Assembly (NCBI GenBank): GCA_900546875.1
Contig: URET01000007.1
Coordinates: 1-48,087 of the forward strand
DNA from: an uncultured Eubacteriales bacterium
GTDB lineage: Bacteria; Bacillota; Clostridia; Christensenellales; CAG-314
Reading direction: 5' to 3'
Length of the DNA: 48,087 nt
The notes under the pieces are model-generated. The model worked only from the letters and a program-made list of their open reading frames with translations, ran no database searches and was not told where the DNA came from. The translations under genes and the position numbers were made by a program. Below are positions 47,913 to 48,087 of this stretch, piece by piece. Each line of letters starts with the position of its first letter. Positions within the stretch are counted from its first letter, which is position 1.

Positions 47913-48087
47913 ATGTCGGTTGCGGACAGGAGCATAGATCCGCGCATCATCGAGAGCGCAAAAGAGGAGTTTCTGCAAAAGGGATTTTTAGATGCGTCCT
48001 TGCAGGAGATCTGTAAAAACGCGGGCGTGACCACGGGTGCGCTGTACAAGCGGTTCAAGGGCAAGGAAGAGCTTTTCTGCGCGCTGG
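47913..48087 (+). CDS. TetR family regulator, partial (runs off the window)
   Basis: The first 58 codons are present, from ATG 47913 with TAGGAGGT upstream to the window end. The N-terminal DNA-binding domain is typical: IDPRIIESAKEEFLQKGFLD, then ASLQEICKNAGVTTGALYKR and FKGKEELFCAL. The ligand-binding domain is outside the window. The palindrome at 47870-47899 suggests it represses itself and perhaps genes further right. Confidence 0.93.
   Translation, partial: MSVADRSIDPRIIESAKEEFLQKGFLDASLQEICKNAGVTTGALYKRFKGKEELFCAL

Overview
The window looks like a chromosome segment of a strictly anaerobic, fermentative Clostridia-type Bacillota, probably from a gut. The signs are low to moderate GC, ATA/AGA-rich codons, strong GGAGG ribosome binding sites, sigma-A promoters with 17-base spacers, [FeFe] hydrogenases, AdhE, Rex and PPDK. 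The species cannot be named from this sequence.

Layout of the host part. Bases 1-360 hold a 65-bp tandem repeat and a minus-strand tRNA-Ala(GGC) gene. Bases 654-9602 are one transcription unit: the citrate lyase set citDEFXCG followed by an aconitase-family hydratase and a eukaryote-type NADP isocitrate dehydrogenase. It links citrate cleavage to the oxidative branch towards 2-oxoglutarate; no citrate synthase or citrate transporter is present. A lone GH29 fucosidase-like gene follows. Bases 11212-20014 form a second large operon for electron disposal: rex, adhE, an APH-like kinase, a 2Fe-2S thioredoxin-like ferredoxin, a PAS-containing (sensory-type) [FeFe] hydrogenase, a PP2C/SpoIIE phosphatase and a group B [FeFe] hydrogenase. 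Next come a lipoprotein with an RsgI-like domain, a MATE transporter behind a repeat-bearing leader, a minus-strand GNAT, the nrdR-methyltransferase-RluA operon, a membrane-anchored surface protein, and ppdK.

The accessory part is a 14.5-kb integrated element (about 31561-46063) inserted in the last codons of ppdK. Near-identical 25-bp att sequences mark its ends. Removing the element restores a ppdK ending in Arg-stop, followed by a good terminator just beyond the right end. From left to right it carries: a cassette with an Xre regulator, a GIY-YIG/EVE nuclease, a small membrane protein and a TIR-like protein; a Fic protein; an Xre regulator with Hachiman hamA-hamB; a dead peptide deformylase gene; a PD-(D/E)XK-DUF2075 helicase; a leader with two 143-bp repeats, each bearing a two-codon ORF; small ribbon-helix-helix-like and TnpV-like genes; and a large serine recombinase broken by one in-frame TAA. 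This is a defence island carried on a probably stranded integrative element. An ORF overlapping the recombinase stop would run through attP in the circular form, and integration splits it into the two ends of the element.

Right of attR the chromosome resumes with a truncated IS21 IstA-like gene, an AbrB-type regulator paired with an L-2-amino-thiazoline-4-carboxylic acid hydrolase family protein, and the start of a TetR regulator cut by the window edge.
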